DNA from: Luteolibacter sp. Y139
GTDB lineage: Bacteria > Verrucomicrobiota > Verrucomicrobiia > Verrucomicrobiales > Akkermansiaceae
Assembly (NCBI RefSeq): GCF_038066715.1
Contig: NZ_JBBUKT010000004.1
Coordinates: 124,001 to 188,000 of the forward strand
Direction: 5' to 3'
Length of the DNA stretch: 64,000 nucleotides
Below the pieces are notes generated by a model. It saw only the letters and a list, made by a program, of their open reading frames with translations, did no database searches and had not been told where the DNA came from. This document shows positions 16,702 to 26,173 of this stretch, one piece after another (position 1 is the first letter of the stretch; each line of letters begins with the position of its first letter). Position numbers and translations under genes: made by a program.

Positions 16702-16828
16702 GGGGGGAGGGTAAGGGCGATGTGGAAAGTGCCAAGTGCCAAGACGCCCGATGGTGCTTGCCCCGGTTTGCCCCAGTCCCTTGTCTAACCGGTACTAGGC
16801 GTGCTCACGAGTTCGCCAATCCTCTATC

Positions 16829-18161
16829 ATGAAACGCCGCCTCGCCCTCCACTGGCAGATTCTCACCGCGCTGCTGCTTGCCACGCTGACGGCGGCGACG
16901 TTCCGCGGATTGTTCGGCGAGAAGTCGGATGTGACCTTCGTCACTGGCTCGCTGGAAGGCTGCAAGCTGGTTGGGGATTTGTTCCTCAGGGCGCTGAAGA
17001 TGATCATTATCCCGCTGATCGTTACCTCGGTGGTGGGGGGGATTGCGGGGTTGAAGGATGCGCAGGGCTTTGGTCGCCTGGGGTTGAAGACGCTGGGGTT
17101 CTATATGTCCACGGGGTTGCTCGCGATCCTGCTCGGGCTGTTTCTTGTTAACACGATCCAGCCGGGGCTTACCGATGGACAGCCGAACGTAGCCATTCGC
17201 GATGCCTTCACCCATCACGACGGCGTCAGTGAGAGCGACATGGAAAAGGTCCATGCGGCTTCCGGGAACATCCCGAAGGGCAAGGGGATCTGGGCGAGTA
17301 TCTCGGGAATCTTTCGCTCGATGCTGCCGGAAAACATCTTCTCCGCAGCATCGTCGAACGAGTCGGTGCTGGGAGTGCTGATCTTCAGCATGCTGTTTGC
17401 GGTGGCGGTCACGCGTTTGCCGGAGGAGCAAGGGGAAGAGCTTGCGGGAGTTCTTCATCGCGGCCTCTGAAGCGGTGGGGACGATCGTGCATTGGATCAT
17501 GTCCTTCGCTCCGATCGGGGTGTATGCGCTGATCCTTCCAGTGGTCTATTCCACCGGCTTCGGCTTGTTTGCGAATCTCGGGAAATACGTCGTAACCGTG
17601 GTGCTCGCGCTGGGCCTGCACCTTGGCGTGACCATGCCGATCGTGCTGCTGCTGGTGGCTCGCGTGAGTCCGAAGCGTCACTTCGCGGCGGTGAAGAGCG
17701 CGCTGGTGATGGCGTTTTCCACCGCTTCCTCATCGGCCACGCTGCCGCTGACGATGGAATGTGTGCGCGACAAGTGTGGGGTGTCGCCGCGGGTGACATC
17801 GTTCACACTGCCAATCGGGACCTCGATCAATACCGACGGGACGGCGCTCTATGAGTGCGTGGCGGTGATGTTCGTGGCGCAGGTGATGGGGGCTCACATG
17901 GGATTTGGGGAGATGTTCTTCGTGGTGGTTGCTGCGTTGCTTACCAGCGTCGGCATTGCCGGGGTGCCGCATGCGAGTCTGGTGGCGATCCTGCTGATTC
18001 TGAAAAACTCGCACATTGAGAATGCCGAGTTGGCGGTCGGCGTACTGCTGGCGGTGGACCGCTTCCTCGATATGAGCCGGACGGCGGTGAATGTCTTCGG
18101 CGATACCTGCGTGGCCGTGCTGGTGGCCCGGAGTGAGGGCGAGGCGACCCTGGTGAGGTGA
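16829..18161 (+). pseudogene. dicarboxylate/amino acid:cation symporter (SDF family), one frameshift
   Basis: Two frames together give a full-length (~440 aa) sodium:dicarboxylate symporter. Frame A (ATG 16829) encodes the N-terminal membrane half (LALHWQILTALLLATLTAAT, IIIPLIVTSVVGGIAGL, SVLGVLIFSMLFAVAVTRLP) and then runs out of family similarity. Frame B resumes at REFFIAASEAV and carries the core motifs FSTASSSATLP (serine-rich re-entrant loop) and SINTDGTALYE (the NMDGTA substrate motif). The junction reads E-E-L then one extra base then R-E-F-F, so a single inserted base near 17444 explains it. All functional motifs are intact, so this is a very recent lesion, phase variation or a sequencing error rather than an old pseudogene. 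Confidence 0.8.
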
Positions 18162-18197
18162 CGCGGTGGGGTGGACGGGCGCTCGGCGTGCGAGATG

Positions 18198-18228
18198 CCA
18201 CGATTTGTGAAAAACCCAAGAATCGTGG
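18198..18228. repeat. 8-bp inverted repeat upstream of the alpha-2-macroglobulin gene
   Basis: CCACGATT (18198-18205) and AATCGTGG (18221-18228) flank a 15-nt A/C-rich loop. It lies between the symporter stop and the next start, with only a weak T run after it. It could be an inefficient terminator or an operator. Confidence 0.35.
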
Positions 18229-18285
18229 ATTTCGGGTGTCACAACTGGAGCCACCCGATTCAAGGTGGAGGGAGCCTTCACGATT

Positions 18286-21200
18286 ATGAAATCCATCCGA
18301 ACGCTGATCCGGGCTTTGGGAGCCTGCTGCCTCACCCTGACCCTGGCGATGGCCGGCCCCCGCGACGGGGAGTGGAAAAAGGTCGCCGAGGCGCGGGAGA
18401 AACAGCAGCCGAAGACGGCGATCGAGCTACTCGCCGGTATCGAAAAGGCGGCCTTTGCCGACGGCTCTTGGGCAGAGGGCACCCGCGCGCTGGCCTCGCG
18501 GATTGCACAGGAAGCTGCGATCGAGCGCCAGGCGCCGCCGATCAAGAAGCTCGAGGCCGCCATCGATACGGCACCCGAACAGGCCCGGCCGGTATTGCGG
18601 GCGCTGGTGGCGCGCTGGATGGCCGGCTACTATCGCGCGAATCAATGGCGCTTCATGCGGCGCAGTTCGACCGGTGCGCCGGTGGGGGACGATCTTGAGA
18701 CCTGGGATCTCGCGCGGATTCTCACGGAGATCGATGTGCGGCTGCAGCGGTCGCTGGCGGATGGTGAGGCTTTGAAGAAAATCCCGGTGGCGGATTTCGC
18801 GGAGTTGTTAGAGGCCGGTTCGCTGGGTGATGGCTTGCGGCCGACGCTGTATGACTTTGTCGCCCACTCGGCGCTCGATTTTTACTCGGCGGAGGAGGTG
18901 GCAGTGTCGCGGCCGCAGGATAGCTTCGAGATTGCGGCGGATTCGGCGGTGCTTGGCACGGCGGATGAGTTTATCGCGTGGAAGCCGGAGATCGCGGACG
19001 CGGCTTCTCCGAAGGCGCGGGCGCTGAAGATTTTCCAGGAGCTGCTGGCTTTCCATAAGGGCGACGCGGATCGCGGAGCCTTCCTGCTGGCAGATCTGGA
19101 GCGGATCCGCTGGGGTGGAATCGCGACGACCATCGAAGGCCGGGAGGCGCGGTTCGAGGCAGCGTTGCGGCGCTTCATCACGGACAATGCGGCGAGTCCG
19201 GTGAGTGCGTGGGCGCGGGTATCGCTGGCGGAGATTCTGGAGCAGAAGAAGGCGACGAAGGAGGCGTATGAAATCCTGAAAGCGGGCGTGGCTGCTTTCC
19301 CCGAGCATGCCTTCGGCAAGCTGTGCGGGAACGGGGTGCGGGAATTGGAACAGCGCGAGATTTCCCTTCAGACAGAGACGCATTGGACCCCGGCTGGCGA
19401 GGAGATCCGGGTGACGCACAAGAACCTCAAGCACGTCTGGTACCGCCTGCATGCGGTGACCTTCACGCCGGGAAAATCCACGCTGGAGGAAGACCCGCTG
19501 CCACAGCTGGGCAAGACGGCGCCAGTTCGCGCGTGGGACAGCGATCTGCCGGATGACGGCGATTTCCGCCAGCGGGAGACGCGGGTGAAGACTCCTGCCG
19601 ATCTGCCGCCGGGCTACTACGTGCTCACGGCGAGTGCGCGGGAGGACTTTTCGAAAGACGACAATACCGTGGCGGCGGTCGGAGTTCATGTGACCTCGCT
19701 GGCGATGACCGTGAGGGGCAACCGAGCGGGCGGCATCGAAGGGATGGTGGTCGATGCGGTCACCGGTACGCCGCAGGCTGGTGTGGAGGTGGGTGTGTGG
19801 GTGGAACGTGAATCGGTGCCTCTCACCCGCAAGCTATCGGCGACGACCAATGCGGAAGGTCGCTTCGAGTTTAAGGACGAACTCAACAGCCGCTACCTGG
19901 CGGTCGCCCAGCGAGAAAAGGATCGGGCGGTGGTGCGAGGTTGGGGCGGCGGTGTCCTGCCCCCGCCTCCAGAAGAGCGGCGGCAAGCAGTCTTCTTCAC
20001 GGACCGGGCGATCTATCGGCCGGGACAGACGATTCACTTCAAGGGCATCTGGTGCGAGGCGGACGTGAATGGCGGAAAATACCGCACGCTCACGAAGAAA
20101 GGCGGCTCGGTGATCTTGCGCGATCCGAATGGCAAGGAGGCCGGCAAGCTGCCAGTGACGACCAACGAGCAGGGATCATTCAGCGGCACGTTTACCGCGC
20201 CGGAGGGCAGTGTGCTGGGAATGTGCACGATCCAGTTGGAAGGCGTGCCGGGTGTGGCTCGGGTGCGCGTGGAGGAATACAAGCGGCCGAAGTTTTTCGC
20301 GGAGGTGGATGCGCCCAAGGAGCCGGCGACGCTTGGGAAGAAGGTGAGCGTGAAAGTACGAGGAGAATCGTACACCGGTGCGCCGGTCGATGGGGCGAAG
20401 GTTTCGTGGAGGGTCACTCGAATGACGCGACTTCCCGTTTGGCTGCGCTGGTGCTGGTGGTGTCCGCCGATTTCAGGAGATTCGGAAGAGATCGGCCATG
20501 GAACTGTTGAGACCGCTGCGGATGGCTCGGTCATGATCGAGTTCACTGCCAAGCCCGATACTTCGGTGCGGGAGGACGTGGAGCCGGTCTTCGATTTTCA
20601 GGTCACCGCCGATGTGACTGATGCCAATGGCGAGACGCGTTCGGCGACGCGCATGGTATCGGTGGCCTATACTGCGCTGAAGGCGGATCTCGAGGCGGAT
20701 GAATGGCTCGAAGCTGGCAAGGAGCTGGAGTTGCGGGTAAAGACGACTTCACACGATGGCGAAGGCCGCGCGGCGAAGGGGGTGATCAAGATTCACCGGC
20801 TGAAGGAACCCGCCACTTGTCCGCGGCCGGAGGAGGAAGACGAGTCGGGGCAAGATCCTGAGAACAAGCAGGACCCCGCGCGTCCATCGATCGATCCGGA
20901 CAAGTGGGAACCTGGTGAGGTCGTGGCCGAGCTGCCGGTGGAAACGAATGGCGAGGGCAAGGGGTCCGTGAAGCGCGCGCTCGAGGCGGGAGCCTATCGC
21001 CTGATCTATGAGACGAAGGATGCGAACGGGCGTGCGGTGAAAGCGATCCTCGGCATCCAGGTCGTCGCGCCGGACGCGGCGGATTTTCCGACGATGATGC
21101 CGTTTTACACCCGCTTGTCCGAGGAGTCGGTCGAGCCGGGCAAGGAGGCGGTGCTCTTGTGGGGTAGCGGTCACGACAAGGCGCGGGCCTTCATCGAATG

Positions 21201-24200
21201 GCGGATGGGGGGCAAGGTTTTGAAACGCGAGTGGTCGGCCGAAGGGCGGACCCAGCAGGTATTCCGTTTTCCCATCGAGGAGAAGTATCGCGGCGGAATC
21301 TCGGTCGCGATCACGCAGGTGACGATGAACCGCCTGAACCAAATCGATCACTCCGTGGAGGTCCCGTGGACGAACAAGGAGCTGAAGCTGCGCTGGGAGC
21401 ATCTCGTTTCGAAGCTTGAGCCTGGTGCGAAGGAAACGTGGACCGCGGTGATCGAGGGGCCGGGTGGTGAAGCCGTCGCAGCGGAAATGGTGGCGACACT
21501 CTATGACGCTTCGCTCGATGCCTTCGCGCCGCACTCTTTCCAGAACCTAGCGAACCTGTTGCGCCGGGAGTCGAGCGATCCGCCCTATTGGCAATTCAGC
21601 AGCGAGCAACGGGGCTTCGAAGAACGATGGGGCTTTCCGGGGTGGAATCGTTTCGATCCCGGCGAACCGTTCCGGCGTTTTCGCGATGAGCTTGAAATTT
21701 ACGGGGGCGGCGTCTCCTTCGGAAGAGGTGCTGGTATTGGGCATGGCGTCCGCTTTGCGATGGGCGGGGCTGTCGCCAAGTCACGGTTCCGCTCCAATGC
21801 CGACTTCTTCGCCGAGAGTGCCGGGGCGCCCGCGACTCTTTCCGCCCTCCCCATGCCGGCGGCGATGGATGCCAGCGACATCACGACCGCCGGCAATCGT
21901 TCCGGGCTGGGTGCGATCAACCGCAACAGCATCGATGCCATCCTTAATAACAGCGGTCGCGAGCAGCAGGCGCCAGCGGTGGACGTGGGGCAGATCACTG
22001 CGCGCGCGAACTTGCAGGAGACCGCATTCTTCTTTCCCGATCTCACCAGTGGTGACGATGGCAAGGTGCGGATGACTTTCACGATGCCGGAGGCTCTGAC
22101 GAAGTGGCGCTTCCTCGGCCTCGCCCATGACAAGGATCTGCGCAGTGGTTTGTTAGATGGTGAAACGGTGACGGCGAAGGACCTGATGGTGCAGCCGAAT
22201 CCGCCGCGATTCCTGCGCGAGGGCGATGAGCTGTGGTTCACGGTGAAGATCACCAATACCAGCGATAAGGAGCAGGCGGGAACCGCGCGGCTCACGCTGG
22301 CGGATGCGGCGACGGATGCGGACAAGACGGCTGCGCTCGGTGTCGCCGCGCCGGATCAGCCCTTCACCGTGCCGGCGAAGGGAAGCCGCAGTGTGAAGTG
22401 GAAGCTGGTGGTGCCGGATGGTGCGGGCTTCCTGCGCTACAAGGCGGTCGCGAGCAGTGGTGCGCTGAGCGATGGTGAGGAGGGTTGGCTGCCGGTGATT
22501 CCGCGACGGATCCTCGTCACGGAATCGCTTTCGCTGCCGATCCGCAATGCGGGGACGAAGGCTTTCGAATTCGAGAAGCTGGTGAAGAGCGGAGGCTCGC
22601 CGACGCTAGAAAATCGCTTCTTTCACGTGCAGGTCGCTTCTCAGCCGGCGTGGTATGCGGTGATGGCGCTGCCTTACCTGATGGAGTTCCCGCACGAGTG
22701 CTCGGAGCAGACCTTCAATCGTTACTATGCGAATGCGCTGGCCCGGCATATCGCAGGGTCTGATCCGAAGATCCACAAGGTCTTCGATCGTTGGAAGGCT
22801 GGTGGTACGGCGCTGGATAGTCCGCTGGAAAAGAATGCGGATCTGAAGGGCATCCTGCTGGACGAGACGCCATGGTTGCGCGAGGCGAAGGATGAATCGG
22901 CGGCTCGCCGACGGGTGGGACTCTTGTTCGATGACAACCACATGGATCGCGAGCTGGAGAAGGCGATGGCGAAGCTTTCGGCGATGCAGCTTGGCAATGG
23001 TTTGTGGCCGTGGTTCCCGGGCGGTCGTGGCGACAAGTACATCACGCGCTACGTCGTTACCGGTTTCGCACGTTTGCGTTCGCTGGGCGTGGCGACGGAC
23101 ATCACGGCGGCCATGAAGGCGCTGGGCGCCTTGGATGCCGATCTTACGGAGCGCTACGAGTATCTTCGCGAGCACAGGCTGCTGGACCACGAGAATCTCG
23201 ATGCCGAGGTGGCCTTCCACCTCTACATGCGGACCTTTTTCCTGAAGGACAAGGCGCTGAATGCGGACGACAAGGTGGCGTTCGATTACTTCGCCGGCCA
23301 AGCGCGCAAGCATTGGACCAAGCTGGGCAGCCGGATGTCGCGCGCGCATGTCGCGCTGGCTCTGAATCGCATCGGCGACAAGGAAGTGCCGGGCTTGATC
23401 ACCCGCTCGCTGAAGGAGCATGCGACGGTGGAGGAAGAACAGGGGATGTATTGGAAGGACAGCGAGGGCGATGGCTGGTGGTGGTGGCAGGCGCCGGTGG
23501 AAACGCAGGCGATGATGATCGAGGCTTTCCGCGACATCGACGCTGACACCAAGGCGGTCGAGGATTGCCAGGTTTGGTTGATCAAGCAGAAGCAGGTTTC
23601 CAACTGGAAGACCACCAAGGCGACTTCCGATGCGGTTTACTCGATCCTGCGGAGCGGGAAGAACTGGTTGGCCTCGGATGCCCTGCTGAAGATTTCACTG
23701 GGCGGCACGGAGGTGAAGCCGGAGAGCGTGGAGGCTGGCACGGGCTTCTATGAAAGCCGCTTCGTGGGTGAAGCGGTGAAGCCGGAACTCGGGAAGATCG
23801 AGCTGAAGAAGGAAGACGAGGGCGTGAGCTGGGCCAGCGTGCATTGGCAGTATCTGGAGGACATGGCGAAGGTGACCTCGCATGGCCAGAGCGCAATGAC
23901 GCTGGAGAAGTCACTCTTCCTGCGGAAGAACACCGACAAGGGGCCGGTGCTGGAACCGCTGAACGGCGCGGTGAAGGTGGGCGATGAGCTGGTGACCCGC
24001 GTGGTGCTGAAGAACGATCGCGCGATGGAGTATGTCCATCTGAAGGATCTTCGCGGCAGCGGCACGGAGCCGCTGAATGTCCTCAGTGGCTACCGTTGGC
24101 AGGATGGTTTCGGCTACTATGAGGTGACCCGTGATACCGCGAGCCACTTCTTCATCGATCGCTTGCCACCCGGGACGCACGTCTTCGAGACGAGCGTGCG

Positions 24201-24306
24201 GGTTCAGCATGCGGGGAAATATCAGACGGGTATTGCGGAAATCGGGTGCATGTATGCGCCGGAGTTCAATGCGCACAGCGGCAGCCTGGAGGTGACGGTG
24301 GAGTGA
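18286..24306 (+). CDS. alpha-2-macroglobulin family protein with intact thioester
   Basis: 2006 residues from ATG 18286 (GGAGGGAG 11 nt upstream). A signal peptide is present (IRALGACCLTLTLAMAG). Order: ~400-residue N-terminal helical/MG region; an Ig-like segment (GIEGMVVDAVTGTPQAGVEV); the MG2 domain (FFTDRAIYRPGQTIHFKGIW, ~res 568); further MG domains; a Gly/Ser/Ala/Asn-rich linker (~1138-1238) where a protease bait region would sit; the A2M domain (LQETAFFFPDLTSGDDGKVR, ~1242); and the thioester motif PHECSEQTF with Cys ~1472 (CxEQ). A helical thioester domain and C-terminal beta domains follow. Bacterial A2Ms trap proteases in the envelope. No pbpC neighbour, and no clear lipobox: the Cys residues fall inside the hydrophobic core. 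Likely periplasmic or secreted. Confidence 0.9.
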   Translation: MKSIRTLIRALGACCLTLTLAMAGPRDGEWKKVAEAREKQQPKTAIELLAGIEKAAFADGSWAEGTRALASRIAQEAAIERQAPPIKKLEAAIDTAPEQARPVLRALVARWMAGYYRANQWRFMRRSSTGAPVGDDLETWDLARILTEIDVRLQRSLADGEALKKIPVADFAELLEAGSLGDGLRPTLYDFVAHSALDFYSAEEVAVSRPQDSFEIAADSAVLGTADEFIAWKPEIADAASPKARALKIFQELLAFHKGDADRGAFLLADLERIRWGGIATTIEGREARFEAALRRFITDNAASPVSAWARVSLAEILEQKKATKEAYEILKAGVAAFPEHAFGKLCGNGVRELEQREISLQTETHWTPAGEEIRVTHKNLKHVWYRLHAVTFTPGKSTLEEDPLPQLGKTAPVRAWDSDLPDDGDFRQRETRVKTPADLPPGYYVLTASAREDFSKDDNTVAAVGVHVTSLAMTVRGNRAGGIEGMVVDAVTGTPQAGVEVGVWVERESVPLTRKLSATTNAEGRFEFKDELNSRYLAVAQREKDRAVVRGWGGGVLPPPPEERRQAVFFTDRAIYRPGQTIHFKGIWCEADVNGGKYRTLTKKGGSVILRDPNGKEAGKLPVTTNEQGSFSGTFTAPEGSVLGMCTIQLEGVPGVARVRVEEYKRPKFFAEVDAPKEPATLGKKVSVKVRGESYTGAPVDGAKVSWRVTRMTRLPVWLRWCWWCPPISGDSEEIGHGTVETAADGSVMIEFTAKPDTSVREDVEPVFDFQVTADVTDANGETRSATRMVSVAYTALKADLEADEWLEAGKELELRVKTTSHDGEGRAAKGVIKIHRLKEPATCPRPEEEDESGQDPENKQDPARPSIDPDKWEPGEVVAELPVETNGEGKGSVKRALEAGAYRLIYETKDANGRAVKAILGIQVVAPDAADFPTMMPFYTRLSEESVEPGKEAVLLWGSGHDKARAFIEWRMGGKVLKREWSAEGRTQQVFRFPIEEKYRGGISVAITQVTMNRLNQIDHSVEVPWTNKELKLRWEHLVSKLEPGAKETWTAVIEGPGGEAVAAEMVATLYDASLDAFAPHSFQNLANLLRRESSDPPYWQFSSEQRGFEERWGFPGWNRFDPGEPFRRFRDELEIYGGGVSFGRGAGIGHGVRFAMGGAVAKSRFRSNADFFAESAGAPATLSALPMPAAMDASDITTAGNRSGLGAINRNSIDAILNNSGREQQAPAVDVGQITARANLQETAFFFPDLTSGDDGKVRMTFTMPEALTKWRFLGLAHDKDLRSGLLDGETVTAKDLMVQPNPPRFLREGDELWFTVKITNTSDKEQAGTARLTLADAATDADKTAALGVAAPDQPFTVPAKGSRSVKWKLVVPDGAGFLRYKAVASSGALSDGEEGWLPVIPRRILVTESLSLPIRNAGTKAFEFEKLVKSGGSPTLENRFFHVQVASQPAWYAVMALPYLMEFPHECSEQTFNRYYANALARHIAGSDPKIHKVFDRWKAGGTALDSPLEKNADLKGILLDETPWLREAKDESAARRRVGLLFDDNHMDRELEKAMAKLSAMQLGNGLWPWFPGGRGDKYITRYVVTGFARLRSLGVATDITAAMKALGALDADLTERYEYLREHRLLDHENLDAEVAFHLYMRTFFLKDKALNADDKVAFDYFAGQARKHWTKLGSRMSRAHVALALNRIGDKEVPGLITRSLKEHATVEEEQGMYWKDSEGDGWWWWQAPVETQAMMIEAFRDIDADTKAVEDCQVWLIKQKQVSNWKTTKATSDAVYSILRSGKNWLASDALLKISLGGTEVKPESVEAGTGFYESRFVGEAVKPELGKIELKKEDEGVSWASVHWQYLEDMAKVTSHGQSAMTLEKSLFLRKNTDKGPVLEPLNGAVKVGDELVTRVVLKNDRAMEYVHLKDLRGSGTEPLNVLSGYRWQDGFGYYEVTRDTASHFFIDRLPPGTHVFETSVRVQHAGKYQTGIAEIGCMYAPEFNAHSGSLEVTVE

Positions 24307-24328
24307 ACGGGCGAGATGGGGCCTACCA

Positions 24329-24386
24329 GGAGCGCGGAATTCATTCCGCCCGAATGTTTCGTCGGGCGGGATAAATCCCGCGCTCC
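24329..24386. repeat. REP-like cruciform element
   Basis: A 25-nt arm (24329-24353) and its imperfect complement (24362-24386) match at 22 of 25 positions around an 8-nt loop. Each arm is itself palindromic (GCGGAATTCATTCCGC on the left, GGGATAAATCCC on the right), so the strand could fold into a cloverleaf. The element sits between the A2M gene and a convergent gene, a typical REP/BIME position. No T run, so it is not a standard terminator. I see only one copy in the window. The ~130 bp from here to 24520 hold no gene I can support. Confidence 0.7.
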
Positions 24387-24520
24387 CGGTATTTCAGGCG
24401 AGTGCGTCTGCGTTGACCGGATGCCGTCGGTGAGCATCAGGATGACGTTGTCCGCCGAGAGCGGGATCTTCCTGATCCAGCGCGCGATACCCGGTGGCGC
24501 CGGTGGATTCGAAAAAGTGA

Positions 24521-26065
24521 CTACTCCTGCCCGGCCGGGACCTCGACCTGGATGTCGTCGTTGGTGGTCGTGGCGTCAGGCCCTTGGCTGACGATGATGG
24601 CCAGGGGCTTTCCATTCTTTTCCCGGATGACGAGGCGATAGGCTCCGCCCCATGGGTCGGTGGGGACTTTTTCCATGAGCTTCAGCCATCGTCTCGGAGG
24701 CGGTGCGAGGCGTGGCTTTTCCACGAGGGCGGCGAGGCCTTGTTGCTCGGTGGGATAGTTGCCGCTGGTGACGCGATAGGTTTCCAAGGCGGCGCCGAGG
24801 GCTTCGGCGTCGTCCTTAACTTGCTCGCGCTTTGCTTCCAGGGAGCCGGTGGCTTTTTCTTCCTCGACGGTCGGGGCCGTCATTCGCAGGAGCTTCTTTC
24901 CATCGCTCACGATCTTGATGCCGGGGATGGTGCCTTTGACGAGGCGAGTGGTGTCAGGGTCGAGGACGAAGCTGCCGGTGATCGAGGGTTCGCCGCCTTG
25001 TTTGCCGAGGATCCAGCCGCCTGCGTCAAGGCACTCTTGGAAAAAGTCCGGTGGTTGAGCGAGTGCGATCAGCGTGATGGTCAGCGGCTTGGAAGCGGTG
25101 GGCTGCACGGTGAAGACGACCGCTTGGAGGAATGCGGCCAGATTTCCCGGATCAATGGCTCCGAACATGAGACTCGCCGAGGTTCCTTCCGGCGATTCTC
25201 CGATCGACCAATGCAGCGCCGTGCTTCGATCGAACAGGGCGTTGATCTGGGGGCTCTCGGAGTCGGAAGGATTGAAGAGGTCGTAGTAAAGCGTGTAGGG
25301 GCGGCCGAGAACTTCGAGGGGATTTTCAAAGGTGTCTCCCGCCCAGACTGGCAGGAGAAGCCATGTTGGTCGCTCGGGGTCATACTCGCTGGGCGGGCTG
25401 AAGGGGATCAGCACTGGCGGGCGAGCAGGAGCGGCGGCGGTTTTGGTGACGCCGGGGAAGACGACGCGGGCGATGCCGAACCGGTTGGTTTCGACGTGGC
25501 AACCGGGGACGGGTGTTGGCTCGACGGGCGGGCCATCGGGCTCAGGCTCCGTGATGTAATTGCCGGCGAATTTGTCCGCCCATGACTTGTCCTCGGGTGC
25601 GTCGCAGACGACTTCGATCCGCAGGGGAAGCTTCGGGCGCGCGTAGGTTCCCCGCAGCAGGCATTGCAAGGTGGCCGCCATCACTTGCTCGCGGGTGTAG
25701 GGACTGTAGGCCGGTGCAGGCCATGCCTTCACCCGCAGGGTCACGGGCAGTGCGGGGACTTGGGTGGAATCCTTCGGATCGACGATGATGCCGAAGACGT
25801 GGGCGAGGTTCTGATCGAGTTCCGTGCCTGCCTTCCACTCCATGGCTCCGAACTGGCAGGGCCGGGGTTGGCTGATCACGGCGTGGAGGCCGTAGTTGTA
25901 GTTGCACTCGACTGGAACCGGGCCGAGCGGAATGGAGGCGGGATCGGCGAGTGCACCGAGGTTGACCGGCTGCTCGACGGTGTTGACGCCGACGTTGGTG
26001 GCGGTGGCGCGGGAAACGAGCCAGCCGAGGGTGATCAGGGCGATCACTGGGGAGGGGAGACGCAT
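24521..26065 (-). CDS. exported protein with C-terminal GspG-like domain
   Basis: 514 residues. A signal peptide is likely (SPVIALITLGWLVSRATA). The first ~390 residues are Pro-rich beta-type sequence I do not recognise. After a charged stretch (EEEKATGSLEAKREQVKDD), the last ~100 residues match the globular domain of type II secretion major pseudopilin GspG: LGAALETYRVTSGNYPTEQQ, GLAALVEKP, KLMEKVPTDPWGGAYRL, and SQGPDATTTNDD, the calcium-site loop region. There is no prepilin leader (GFTLIE) or pilin helix. Two smaller proteins with the same domain are encoded at 29510 and 29961. Function unknown. Confidence 0.7.
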   Translation of the reverse strand: MRLPSPVIALITLGWLVSRATATNVGVNTVEQPVNLGALADPASIPLGPVPVECNYNYGLHAVISQPRPCQFGAMEWKAGTELDQNLAHVFGIIVDPKDSTQVPALPVTLRVKAWPAPAYSPYTREQVMAATLQCLLRGTYARPKLPLRIEVVCDAPEDKSWADKFAGNYITEPEPDGPPVEPTPVPGCHVETNRFGIARVVFPGVTKTAAAPARPPVLIPFSPPSEYDPERPTWLLLPVWAGDTFENPLEVLGRPYTLYYDLFNPSDSESPQINALFDRSTALHWSIGESPEGTSASLMFGAIDPGNLAAFLQAVVFTVQPTASKPLTITLIALAQPPDFFQECLDAGGWILGKQGGEPSITGSFVLDPDTTRLVKGTIPGIKIVSDGKKLLRMTAPTVEEEKATGSLEAKREQVKDDAEALGAALETYRVTSGNYPTEQQGLAALVEKPRLAPPPRRWLKLMEKVPTDPWGGAYRLVIREKNGKPLAIIVSQGPDATTTNDDIQVEVPAGQE

Positions 26066-26173
26066 GACCTTGTTACGTGAGAGTTACAGGAAAAATCGCA
26101 GCGCTTCGGACGGACGAAAGCGATTCCTTTCCTTGCTGCGGGATCGACGCGGGATCAGCCTGCTCAGTAACCT

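Noticed and set aside
24390-24520. Minus-strand open stretch reading ...RKIPLSADNVILMLTDGIRS downstream of the GspG-domain gene.
   Set aside because: Looks protein-like (a little like sulfatase or phosphatase starts) but has no start, no continuation past the REP element and a competing frame; too short to call a gene fragment.
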